Assembly (NCBI RefSeq): GCF_910594005.1
Contig: NC_057829.1
Location: 59,317,001 to 59,381,000, forward strand
DNA: 64,000 nucleotides
Reading direction: 5' to 3'
From: Cervus elaphus
Lineage: Eukaryota; Chordata; Mammalia; Artiodactyla; Cervidae
Made by a program: the position numbers and the translations under genes
Notes under the pieces: generated by a model
What the model saw: only the letters and a program-made list of their open reading frames with translations
What the model was told of the DNA's origin: nothing
Databases searched by the model: none
In this document: piece after piece, positions 36,705 through 49,128 of the stretch
Layout: each line of letters starts with the position of its first letter
How positions within the stretch are numbered: the first letter of the stretch is position 1

Positions 36705-36740
36705 TTCAGAATAGAGTACAAAGTGGATGTGATCGAACGG

Positions 36741-36748
36741 TATCTTTA
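36741..36748 (+). promoter_or_regulatory. Weak TATA-like element
   Basis: TATCTTTA lies 86-93 bases upstream of the ATG. A start site about 30 bases further on would give a short 5' untranslated region of about 60 bases, in the range usual for this family. The match is poor, so this is tentative. Confidence 0.3.
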
Positions 36749-36833
36749 TTCCTCAGAGAGGCCCAAGTTGAATTAGCAGGGCCTGTTACAAAAGCTCTTG
36801 ATTTCAGGCTCACAGTGGTCTGAGTAAGAAGAG

Positions 36834-37010
36834 ATGGCATCAGTGGATCTGGCTGTGGCCCTGGTGCTCTGTCTCTGCTGTCTGCTTCTCCTCTCACTCT
36901 GGAAACAGAGCTCTGGGAAAGGGAAGCTCCCGCCAGGCCCCACTCCTCTCCCAATCCTTGGAAACATCCTACAGTTATATGTTAAGGACATCAGCAAATC
37001 TTTAACCAAT
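36834..37010 (+). CDS. CYP2C: CYP2C exon 1 (signal anchor and proline hinge)
   Basis: Codes for residues 1-59 and ends in phase 0 before GTAAGT. It begins MASVDLAVALVLCLCC, a Leu/Cys-rich signal anchor that holds the enzyme on the cytosolic face of the ER, then SLWKQSSGKGKLPPGPTPLP. Family members usually start directly at the Met before D-L/P-A-V-A-L. Here that codon is GTG (36843-36845), so translation must use the ATG at 36834. Its context is favourable, with G at -3 and G at +4. Confidence 0.95.
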
Positions 37011-40000
37011 GTAAGTAGGTTTTATGTTCCTCCAGTGTCTTGTAAAAGGTAAGTAAAATAAGCCCAATTTAACGAATAATATATATTCTTACGAGCACAC
37101 TGTTAAAGCAGGTCAGTTTGAAGCAAATTACTCCCTGTAAATTTGATATTTTTCTTGCCTTTTCAGGCCTGTTATTATCATAAATAGAGGAACAAATTAA
37201 TGTGTTTTGTGAGTAGAGAAGCGTTTATGCCTTTGTAAGGTAGAATCAAAATAATTAACTTTTAAAAGCTGGGAGTGTTGCCTCCTTTATTTCACATGGG
37301 ACTGGAAGTAAAGGGTAAGTGAAATGTTCTGTGATTAGTGATTTCTTTCCAGAAATAATTTACTATATTGTTGATCAGTTGCTCAGTTGTGTCTGACTCT
37401 TTGTGACCCCATGGACTGTAACACGCCAGGCTTCCCTGTCCTTCACCACCTCCCAGAGCTTGCTCAAACTCAAGTCCATTGAAGTTAGTGATGCCATCCA
37501 GCTATCTCGTCTTCTGTCGTCCTCTTCTCCTGCCTTCAATCTTCCCCAGCATCACAGTCTTTTCTAGTGAGTTGGCTCTTCACATCAGGTAGCCAAACAA
37601 AGTACTGGAGCTTCAGCTTCAGCATATGATTAGTGATTTCTTTCCTGAAATCATTGACTATATAAGTTGTGTGTTTTGTTCAAATGACCAGGAAAACAGA
37701 ACTTTTCTGAAGAAGGGCATTGTGCCTGGTGTTAAGGAATTAATTTAGGATTAGGATGATCACGGAGGAATGAAAGAAACAAGTCATCAGTTAGGGTCCC
37801 ACTGGTGGCAGCAGCGTTCATTTGGATTCTGCAGGAAACTGCCATCTGTACCCTGTGAATGCTGCCACATAGAAAGTGTTGTTCTTCCATGAGATGCTGC
37901 ATGTCCTGGCACTGCCTCTATGATGCTTCCTCTCTTTCTGTGTTAGTGATACCAGAGGATCTCAAACTAGGCTGGGCATTAGAGTTATATGAACTTATTT
38001 TTTAAATTATAAATTTCTAGTATTCATCATAGGGCTACAGAATCAGAATTCTAATGACTGCTCCACCGGTGATTCTGAAGCAGTGAGTTGGCTGTTGGTC
38101 CAAAAGGTGGGCCTTGAGGATTGCTACATTGCTCTCAAGGATCAGAGGGTGACTATGATCTTCAAATTTGAATCGTCTACATATTAGCCCTGGGATGCTG
38201 GACATGGAACAGAATTCTGCAACCTCAGTTTCCTTATTTATAGTGGGGAAAATAAACCCACTGAAAGTGCTGATCTGAGGATTAATTATAATCTGTGCAC
38301 CAGCTACTTGGGCCATTACCCAGCATTTCAGGTCATTCATAAGTAGAACCTATAACATTACCACCATATTTATGCATTAAATTCTGAATTTAATACATAA
38401 TTAGGCTCTCTCTGGCAGAACAAAAACATAATAGCAGGATGATAATACATTCAGCATCAGGCACAGCATAGTATCTCATATTGACTTCTTTTGCTGTTAC
38501 ATGCCTCTTCATTCCCAGCTCTCAAAAGTCTACGGCCCTGTGTTCACTCTGTATTTTGGCATGAAGCCCACCGTGGTCTTGCATGGATATGAAGTAGTGA
38601 AGGAAGCTATGATTGACCTGGGAGAGGAGTTTTCTAGAAGAGGCAGTTACCCAGTGATTCAGAGAGCTACTAAGGGATACGGTAGGTATGTATGTGTGGG
38701 TGTTCAGCATTGGCAAAGGGTAGGAGTGGGGATGATGGAAAAGAGGAATTTGAAAATGCCGCCCCCCTCTCTCCGCCCCCGCAACGTGGCCCCCCAGCAG
38801 ATCGTGTTCCCTCTCTGAGGCTGCCATGTGTCAGCTCACTCCTCCTTCCCTAGAACTTCCTTCCTAGTTTCTGTTTCGCTCCCTGGTAGGAATCGCTTTC
38901 AGCAATGGCAAGATATGGAAGGAGACCCGGCGCTTCTCCCTCATGACCCTGAGGAATTTCGGGATGGGGAAGAGGAGCATTGAGGACCGTGTTCAAGAGG
39001 AAGCACGCTGCCTTGTGGAGGAGTTGAGAAAAACCAATGGTGGGTGATTCTATTTTCTCTTAAGTCTGACCTTAACAGGCTGCTCTCTCTCCAGTGACAT
39101 CCTTGGAAATATTTCAGGGAAGGCCGCATCTTTCATATGGGTATTGGCTGTCAGCCCTCAGATGGGGGGAGGGGGTTATAAAGCATAGGCAGCCAAGGAG
39201 CTTTTGTGTATCTGTGCTTATTGTGTGTGTACTCCCATGACTGTGCATGCAGTGTGGGCATAAAGATCATTTAATCAAATTATCTCCTAAACTTTTTGTT
39301 TTCAAACCAGAAACCACAAAACATAGTTTTGAGTCATTTCCTAAAAATATTAAAGAACAGATAAGGGTAGAGATAATGTGGTTGTCTATTCTGGAATATT
39401 TTACCAGGGAATACTTGTTAATTGGACAGGGTGGGAATGACCATTATGGGACATGAAACAAGTGACATGTGTGTTCACTTAGGTGGACTATATTTATGTA
39501 TTCAGCCTTACAGACAATTTTGAGAGTTACTTCCAGGGCTCAGGCCTACAATTCTGGCCAATAGTAATACGATCTATGGTTTTAATCATCTTGGTATATC
39601 TTAGTGCAATTCTCATCAATTATGCTTTCTTTGAAAATACAGCAGTCTTTAAAAAGTATCAGCATTCATTATTTCTTGTTATTCAATACTAATTTTACTA
39701 ATTTGTATATTTTGAATAAATGTATGCTACATCTTAGTTCTGTTAAAACACACATATACCAAGTCAGTTCAGTTGAGTTCAGTCTGTTAGTCGTGTCCGA
39801 CTCTTTGCGACACCATGAACCGCAGCACGCCAGGCCTCCCTGTCCATCCCGGAGACCACCCAAACCCATGTCCGAGTCGGTGATGCCATCCAACCATCTC
39901 ATCCTCTGTCATCCCCTTCTTCTCCTGCCCTCAATCTTTCCCAGCATCAGGGTCTTTTCAAATGAGTCAGCTCTTCGCATCAGGTGGCCAAAGTATTGGA

Positions 40001-43000
40001 GTTTCAGCTTCAACATCAGCCCTTTCAATGAACACCCAGGACTGTCTCCTTTAGGCTGGACTGCTTGGATCTCCTTGCAGTCCAAGGGACTCTCAAGAGT
40101 CTTCTGCAACACCACAGTTCAAAAGCATCAATTCTTCTGTGCTCAGCTTTCTTTATAGTCCAACTCTCACATCCATACGTGACCACTGGGAAAACCATAG
40201 CCTTGACTTTTGTTGGTAAAGCAATGTCTCTGCTTTTTAATATACTGTCTAGGTTGGTCATAACTTTCCTTCTATGGAGTAAGTGTCTTAATTTCATGGC
40301 TGCAATCACCATCTGCAGTGATTTTGGAGCCCCCAAAAATAAAGTCAGCCACTGTTTCCACTGTTTCCACATCTATTTGCCATGAAGTGATGGGACCAGA
40401 TGCCATGATCTTAGTTTCCTGAATGTTGAGCTTTAAGCCAACTTTTTCACTCTCGTCTTTCACTTTCATCAAGAGGCTCTTTAGGTCTTCTTCACTTTTT
40501 GCCATAAAGGCAGTGTCTGCATATCTGAGGTTATTGATATTTCTCCTGGCAATCTTGATTGCAGCCTGTGCTTTATCCAGCCCAACATTTCTCTTGATGT
40601 ACTCTGCATATAAGTTAAATAAGCAGGATGACAATATACAGCCTTGACGTACTCCTTTTCCTATTTAGAACCAAGTCATGAAATATTTATTTAACTAAAT
40701 TTTATCTTAGCAACACCTGCTTATCTTGTCTTCTCCAAGTAGAATTTGGTTCTGTTTTCAGTTTGTAAATTTTGCCCCATCTTTTTTGGATTTTAGTAAC
40801 CCACTCCAGTGTTCTTGCCTGGAGAATCCCAGGGACGGTGGAGCCTGGTGGGCTGCCATCTAAGGGGTCGCACAGAGTCGGACACGACTGAAGTGACTTA
40901 GCAGCAGCAGCAACAAATGTACAGTCTGGAATATATTTCTCTGCCATCTCATTTTGTCTAAATTCCTGTGTTTGTGGTCTCTTTTCCACAGGCTGCAGGA
41001 CTGTAGTTCTTCTAGCTTGTCTGCCCCTTGGTGCTTGAGATTAGTCCTGGAGCTGTGCAGGCTTCCTGGTGGGTGGGACTGAAACCTGCTCATTGGTGGG
41101 TGCAGCTGGGTCTTGTCCCTCTTGTGGGCAGAGCTGTGTCACAGGGTATGTTTAGAGGAAGCTGTTGGCTCAGGATAACTTTAGACAGCCTAAAGTTAAT
41201 AGGTAGAAGTCACCATTTTGGTAGAAATATAAAAAACCTCAGATATACAGATGACACCACCCTTATGGCAGAAAGCGAAGAACTAAAGAGTCTCTTGATG
41301 AAAGTGAAAGAGAAGCATGGAAAAGCTGGCTTATTCTCTCAGATCATCCCACCCTCGCCTTCTCCCACAGAGTCCAAAAAGTAGTTAGCTTCCAACTAAT
41401 AAAAATAAATGGAAAAAAAAAAAAGAAAAAGCTGGATTAAAACTCAACATTCAAAAAAAAACTAAGATCATGGCATTTCCCCCCACCCCTATCACATCAT
41501 GGCAAATAGATCGGGAAACAGTGGAAACAGTGACAGACTTTATTTTCTTGGGCTCCAAAGTCACTGCAGATGGTGACTGAAGCGATGAAATTAAAAGACA
41601 CTTGCTCCTTGGAAGAAAAGATATGACAAATCTAGACAGCACATTAAAAAGCAGAGACATCACTTTGCCAACAAAGGTTCAGATAGTCACAGCTATGGTT
41701 TTTCCAGTAGTCATGTACAGATGTGAGAGTTGGACCATAAAGAAAGCTGAGTGACGAAGAATTGATGCTTTTGAACTCTGGTCTTGGAGAAGACTCTTGA
41801 AAGTCCCTTGAATAGCAAGGAGATCAAACCAGTCAATGCTAAAAGGAAATCAGTCCTCAGTATTCATTGGAAGCATTCATGCTAAAGCCCTAATACGTTA
41901 GTTATCTGATGTGAAGAACTGACTCTTTGGAAAGACCCTGATGCTGGGAAAGATTGATAACAGGAGGAGAAGGGGACAACAGAGGATGAGATGATTGGCT
42001 GGCATCACTGACCTGATGCTGGGAAAGATTGATGACAGGAGGAGAAGGGGACAACAGAGGATGAGATGATTGGATGGCATCACTGACCTGATGCAGGTGA
42101 CTTTGAGCAAACTCCAGGAGTTGGTGATGGACAGGGAAGCCTGGCATGCTACAGCCCATGGGGTCACAGAGGATCAGGACAGGACTGAGCAACTGACCTG
42201 AACTGAACTGATTGATATTTCTCCTGGCATCTTGATTCTAGCTTGTGCTTCATCCAGCCTGGCATTTCACATGATGTATTTTGCATATAAGTTAAATAAG
42301 CAGGGTGACAATGTACAACCTTGACATACTCCTTTTCCAATTTGAAACCAGTCTGTTGTTCCATGTCTGGTTCTAACTGTTGCTTCTTGACCCGCATGCA
42401 GGTTTCTTGGGAGGCAGGTAAGGTGGTCTGGTATTCCCATCTCTTTAAGAATTTTCCACAGTTTGTTGTGGTCCACACAGTTAAAGGCTTTAGTGTAGTC
42501 AATGAGGCAAAATTAGATGTTTTTCTGGAAGTCCGTTGCTTTTTCTATAATACAACAGATGTTGGCAATTTGATCTCTCGTTCCTCTGCCTTTTCTAAAT
42601 CCAGCAGGTACATCTAGAAGTTCTCAGTTCACATACTATAAGCAATATCATGTGATAGTTATTTTTCTGGCTTACTTCACTCAATACAATAATTTAATAT
42701 TGCTGAAAATGGCATTATTTCTTTATTTTAATGACTGAGTAATATTTATTGGGGGTTTTTTGGTGACATTAGTGGTAAAGAATCTGCCAGCCAATGCAGG
42801 AGATGTGGGTTCAATTCTTGGATTAGAAAGATCTCCTTGAGAAGCAAATGGAAACCCACCCCAGTATTCTTGCCTGGAAAATCCCATGGACAGAGGGGCC
42901 TGGCAGACTATAGTCCCGGGGTCACAAAGAATCAGACATGACTTAGAGACTAGACAACACAACAATATTCATTACGTGTGTGTGTGTGTGTGTTTCACAC

Positions 43001-46000
43001 CTTCGGCATCCAGGCATCTGCCGATGGACATTTAGGTTGTTTCTGTGTCTTGTGCCAAGTCACTTCAGTCGTGTCTGACCTTTTGTGACCTCACGGACCG
43101 TAGCCCACCCAACTCCTCTTTCTATGGGATTCTCCAGGCACGGATATTGGAGTGGGTTGCTGTTGCCTTCTCTAGTTTCCTTGTCTTGGCTATTATAAAT
43201 AGTGCTGACATGAAATCGGGATGCATGTATCTTTTTGAATTAGAGTTTTTATCTTTTCTGAATATACGCCCAGGAGTGGGATTGTTGAATCATATGGTAG
43301 CTCTATTTTTAGTGTTTTAAGGAATCTCCATACTGTTCTCTATAGTGGTTCCATCAATTTATATTCCCACCAACAGTATAGGAGTGTTTCCTTTTCTCCA
43401 AATCCTCTCTAGTATTAATTCTAAATATATTAATTTTAATGGCCATGGTAAATGAGGGACATTAATTCTTAAAAAAGAAGAAATTTTAAACATGGAAACA
43501 AAATTAAGGGAATTCCACTCATCAAGTTACTTTTTTTGTTTCACTTATCTAGGGATTTATGTTTGAAATTAAAATGTTACATTTTATTAATATAAATTAG
43601 GCAAAATATAATTAGACAAAAATCCAATTTATAATAATTGGTTAATTGTTCACTTGTATCTTAGTTTTTCTTCTCATATAGCATGGATACTTTGTGTTTT
43701 ATTACATTTATTCTTTCAAATGCATGACTTCAACTACAGTCTCTCTCTCTCACTTTAGCTTTTCCTCCCTGATTCTGCACATGAGTTTTTCAACTATTCA
43801 TTTTGAGTTCCCTAACAATTTTCTTTCTTTCTGTCAGTGTTTAATTTGCAGACAGATGATATTGAACATTGATAACTTTCGTTATCAAATCATACAAAAT
43901 GGCCTCTTTAGATGTTCTTGTCATTTTCCCTTCAAATTTATAGGCACCTTGAGTGAAAAGGGTACAAGTAAAAGTGGGAGGAGTGAATTGAATAGTTGTA
44001 AAAGCCTGTTATTTAACTAGCTGTGCTGAAATATCCTACTCAGGTTAAGGTAAAGTGATGTGTTGATTTTATGCATGCTGAATATTTATTTTTAAAGGAA
44101 TTTGTTGATGAGATATCACTTTAGAGTTTCTAAAATTACCTTTACCTGTTATCTCAAACACCAAGTGTCTCTTGCCTATGTTTTAATGGTGTTTTCAAAT
44201 TGTTTGTTATTCTTTAGGGTCGCCCTGCGATCCCACTTTCATCCTGGGCTGTGCCCCCTGCAATGTGATCTGCTCCATTATTTTCCGGAATCATTTTGAT
44301 TATAAAGATCAGATTTTTCTAGATCTAATGGAAAGACTGAATGAAAACATCAGGATTCTGGGCTCTCCATGGCTGCAGGTGAGGCCAAAGTCCTTTCTTC
44401 TCAAGGATTCATTTTGGCTCTTTCCCCCATGAGATCCAGATCTCTCTGGGCACCAAGCTGTGAGGTGAATGTGTGAACAACACAGTCCTGCCCAGAGCTT
44501 AGCATCATGGCGTACTCATCTGGGGATGACTGCAGAGCCCTTAATGATAGACAGGAAAATACGTGCCCAGAATATAGAACTGCAGCTCAGTCCCATTTAC
44601 CTTGTTCAGTGGTTTTTCCACCAAGATCCAAAGACCAATTTCTGTAAACTACTTTGGTAACTTCCCCAAAGCATGACCACAGCAGTAGAAGTACTTCCAG
44701 GTCCTACTGGAAAGGCTTCCATTGCCCACAAGTCTTGTTCCCCAATTTCTACTCATGGATTCTTCAGCATGTTAGCTGACAGAAATATCTATTTGGGAAG
44801 AAAGAGAGTATTTCCTTCAAGGGGCTCCCAGGGGACACTGAATATGATAGGAGAGTTTGATGCTTCAGTTGGTATCTTAACTAACAAAATAATTGCTTTG
44901 AGGATGACAAAATGATGATGTTTTAGTGTAGGAACCGCAAACCAACATCACTGGTGTACCCTGTGCTGAGCTAAATGTTCTGTCCTCTGCCTAAAAGTCA
45001 ATGGTTTGACCTTACAGAGGTCACTTAATTGCTGTGGTTCCCAGTTACTTTATCCATAAAATGTTGAGTTGTGTTTCATGGTGTCTTTAGGACCCTTTTA
45101 GTCCTAAAATACCGATTTTATGATTGAGGCCACTAAACAGAAATAGAAATATCAGGGATCAGCTTGTTTTCTGTATCAGATTACCTAAACTCCCATAATC
45201 TGATATCATCTATAAAAGGTGAATCATTGTGTTTCATGGTATCTCTTATTACATAATTGTGAGGAGAATTGATGCAGAAAATGAAAGAATTGATACAAAG
45301 ATGCCTTTATACTGTAAACATGATGTATGAGTATAGGAGATGAATACCATCTTTGATCCCTGGTCATAATGTTCTCCCTGAAATACATCTATTAGCATAG
45401 AAAACTATGCATTTGTGAAGTTAAAAAGTCCCATCTATACAGTGACTGAATTATTTTGATATTTATAATTCATTTTCTAACCAGGGCTTGGCATATAATA
45501 TTTAAATCTTCATTAAGTGTTTTCTTTTAATGAACAATTTTTTTTTCTAGCTCTGCAGTTTTTTCCCTGCTCTCCTTGATTATATTCCAGGAAAACATAA
45601 GAAATTCTTTGAAAATTTTGCTTGTTTGAAAAGTTATGTTTTGGAGAAAACAAGGGAACACCAAGCATCTCTGGATATTAACGACCCTCAGGACTTTATT
45701 GATTGTTTCCTGATCAAGATGGAACAGGTAAAATGTTAATGACAGCTCAATTATTTGATTGCTTGTGCATTTTTAGGGCTGTTGAATTTACCAGTGATGT
45801 TTCAGTGGTTTGGCCAGCAATGTTGACAAACATTTTAAGTACATGATGTATGTCCAAATATATGGTATGCATTATGGAAGATATAATGTTTAATTGTTAA
45901 ATTAGTTGAATATGTTGATTCTACTGTTTACCTACTAATAATCTTCCTACAGAGAAGTACAGAATGACACCTCAGATGAAATGGAAACAATTAGAAACAA

Positions 46001-49000
46001 GTTAGGAAATGCAAAATATCATGGAATAATATGAAGTTGAACATGATCATTGCACACACTGTATTAGGGAATGGAAAAGAATGGCTTAATCTAGCTGGGC
46101 TTCCTGCATACCAAGTGTTTGGAAATAAATCTTAATATATTTGCAGTGAAGGACAGGGGAAGGAATTTTAGGTGGTGAATACTGTATATATTATATATAG
46201 TATACATAGGCCTGTGATGAGGAAGAGTAGGTGGATGGAAGAAAGAGAGCACTTTGAGTGTGAAGTAAAAATGAATTGTTATGAATGAAATGAAATGAAA
46301 TGGAATGGAGTGGAATTAAATGGAATGGAATGAAATGAATGGAATGAAATGATATGGAGCTGGAATTATATGTCTGTGGGCATGAATTCTATACCATGTG
46401 TTGAAAAGACACCCCTTTTCCCTCTTGGCCCCTTTGTCAAAAATCAGTGCACTCAAAATTTGACCCTTTATTTGTGTAAGTAAGTAAGTGTTAGTCACTC
46501 AGTCGTGCCCAACTCTTTGCAACCCTGTGGACTGCAACCCACCAGGCTCCTCTGTCCATGAGATTTTCTAGGCAAGGATGTTGGAGTGGGTTGCCATTTC
46601 CTTCTCCAGGGGATCTTCCCAACTAGGGATTGAACCCGGGTCTCCTGCACTGCAGGCAGATTCTTTACTGACTGAACTACAAGGGAAGCCCTAGATTATT
46701 TGTGTAATCTGACATCTATTCCATTAATCTAAATGTCAGTCCTTATACTAGTAGCATATCATCTGGTCATCTTAATTATTAGTTTTGTGTTTAGTTTTCA
46801 AGTTGAGAACTGTGAGTCCTCTAATTTTGTTGTTAATTTTTAAAAGTGTTTTGGCTATTCTGAATGCTTTGAATTTTCAGGTTAATTATAGGATAAACTA
46901 GTCAATTTATGCAAAGAAATTAATGATTTTTATAAGGATTGCAGGAAATCTATTGATCGATTTATGGAGTAACATCATTTTAAAATATAGGTAAAATTCA
47001 TATAACATGCAATTCACTGTTTTAAAGTATATGATTTAGTTGTATGTACTTGCATTCACAGTGTTGTGTGATCACTAGTTCTCTTATTTCAAAACTTTCC
47101 TATTGCTCTCCAGAAACATACCATATCCATTAAATGATCACTTTCCATTCCTTCCACCCCATCATGTGTTAACCTGTTTTCTGCTTTATGTCTATGGATT
47201 TGCTTGTTATGAATATAGTATGGGACTACTCAGGTGGTGCTAGGGGTAAAGAACCCTCCTGACAGTGCAGGAGACATAAGAGATGTGAGTTCAATCCCTG
47301 GGTTGGAAATATCCCTTGGAGGAGGGCATGGCAACCCACTCCAGTATTCTTGCCTGGAGAATCCCATGGATAGTGGAGCTTAGCAGGCTACAGTCCATGG
47401 AGTCACAAAGAGTCTGACACGACTGAAGCGACTTAGCATGCGTGCATGAATATAGCATATAAAAGAACTTATAGCATTGCCCCTTTTGTTTTGGGCTTCA
47501 TCTAGTATAATGTTTTGGATTCTTGTCTAAGTTATCATGTATATCAGTATTTGTTCCTCTCTTGTATGGCTGCATGATATTCCATTTTAATATACGTACC
47601 ATGACTTTTTATACATTCATGTATTTGTGGACATTGGTGGTGTTTCCCTTTGGGTCTGAATGAACACTGTTGCCACAAATACTTGTGTACAAATTTCTTC
47701 ATGGACATATTTTCATTTATATTGAGTATATTCCTAGGAGTAAATCTATGAAGCCTATGGTAATTTTAAGTCTGACATTTTGAGAAATAGCCAGACTTTC
47801 CCATGGTGACTGAAGCATTTATATTCCTACCAGCAATGTAAAGCATTCCTATTTTCCCATGTAATTACCATTATTTATTTTCTAGTTTCTTGTAGTTATT
47901 AAAGCTAGTCTGGTTAATGTGATCTCTCTTTGTGGCTTTAGTTTGCATTTCCTTAATGAACAATGATTTAGAATATATTTCATGTGTCATTACCCATTTT
48001 TATTTCTTCTTTGAAGAAATATTGTTATTCAAGTCCTTTGCCCCTTTAAAATTAGGTTCCTTGTCTTTGTTGTTGAGCCTTGATATTTTGGTATTATAAA
48101 AATAAAGTAAAAATTGATATTTTTGGTATTATATCCTTACATATATGTTTGCATGCATGCTCAGTCACTCAGTTGTGTCCGACTCTTGCAACTCCATGGA
48201 CTGGAGTTGGCAGTCCATTAGGCTTCTCTATCCATGGAATTTTACAGGCAAGAATACTGGAGTGGGTTGCCATGCCATCCTCCAGGGGCTCTTCCCAACC
48301 CAGGGATTGAACCCAGGTTTCTTGCATTGCAGGTGGATTCTTTACCATCTGAGCCATCAGGGAAGTACAAATTATTAGAGAAATACAAATAAAAACTACA
48401 ATGAGGTGTCACTTCACACTGGTCACAGTGGCTGTCATCAGAAAGTCTACAAATATGGCTCAATGGTAAAGAATCTGCCTGCCAATGCAGAAGCCACAGG
48501 AGATGTAGGGTTTGATCCCAGGTCAGGAAGATTACCTGGAGAAGGAAGTGGCAACCCACTCCAGTATTCGTGCTGGGATAATTCCATGGTCAGAGGAGTC
48601 TGTCAGGCTGTAGTCCGTGGAGTCACAAAGAGTTGGACACGAATGAGTGACGAGGCATGCATGCAGTAAATGGTAGAGAGGATGTGGAGTAATGGGAACC
48701 CTCCTACACTATTGGTGTGAATGTAAATTGGTGCTGCCATTATGGGGAACAGTATGAAGGTTTCTCTAAAAACTATTAATAGAGTTCTCATATGATCAGC
48801 GATCCCACTCCTATAGTGTTCTCCCCACTATAATTTGAAAAGTTATGCACCCCAGTGTTCATAGTAGCATTGTTTACAGTAGCCAAGACATGAAAGCAAC
48901 CTAAGTATTCATCAACAGATGAATGGATAAAGAGGATGTGATATATATATTCAATGGAATATTACTCAGCCATTAAAAATGAATTAAGTAATGCCATTTG

Positions 49001-49090
49001 AGCAATATGGATGGACCTAGAGATTATCATACTAAGTGAAGCAAGACAGAGAAAGACAAATATTATATGATATCACTTATATGTGGAATC

Positions 49091-49128
<38 letters not shown>

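Larger units (their letters stand above)
42640..43440 (-). mobile_element. Old L1 3' part, antisense, with two SINEs
   Basis: CTGGCTTACTTCACTCAATA and CATATGGTAGCTCTATTTTT are L1 3' text in antisense. SINEs sit at 42752-42965 and 43047-43172, and a (TG)n run at 42975-42993. Confidence 0.8.
39040..44217 (+). other. CYP2C intron 3, repeat-rich
   Basis: Unique sequence at 39040-39757 and 43440-44217. Between them lie BovB copies, SINEs and L1 fragments, listed separately. The stretch 41000-41215 resembles an old LINE 5' region but I cannot place it. No further exon is seen. Confidence 0.8.

Noticed and set aside
39483..39692. Hydrophobic 69-codon open frame in intron 3
   Set aside because: No start or splice context and no family resemblance; AT-rich intron DNA often gives such frames.
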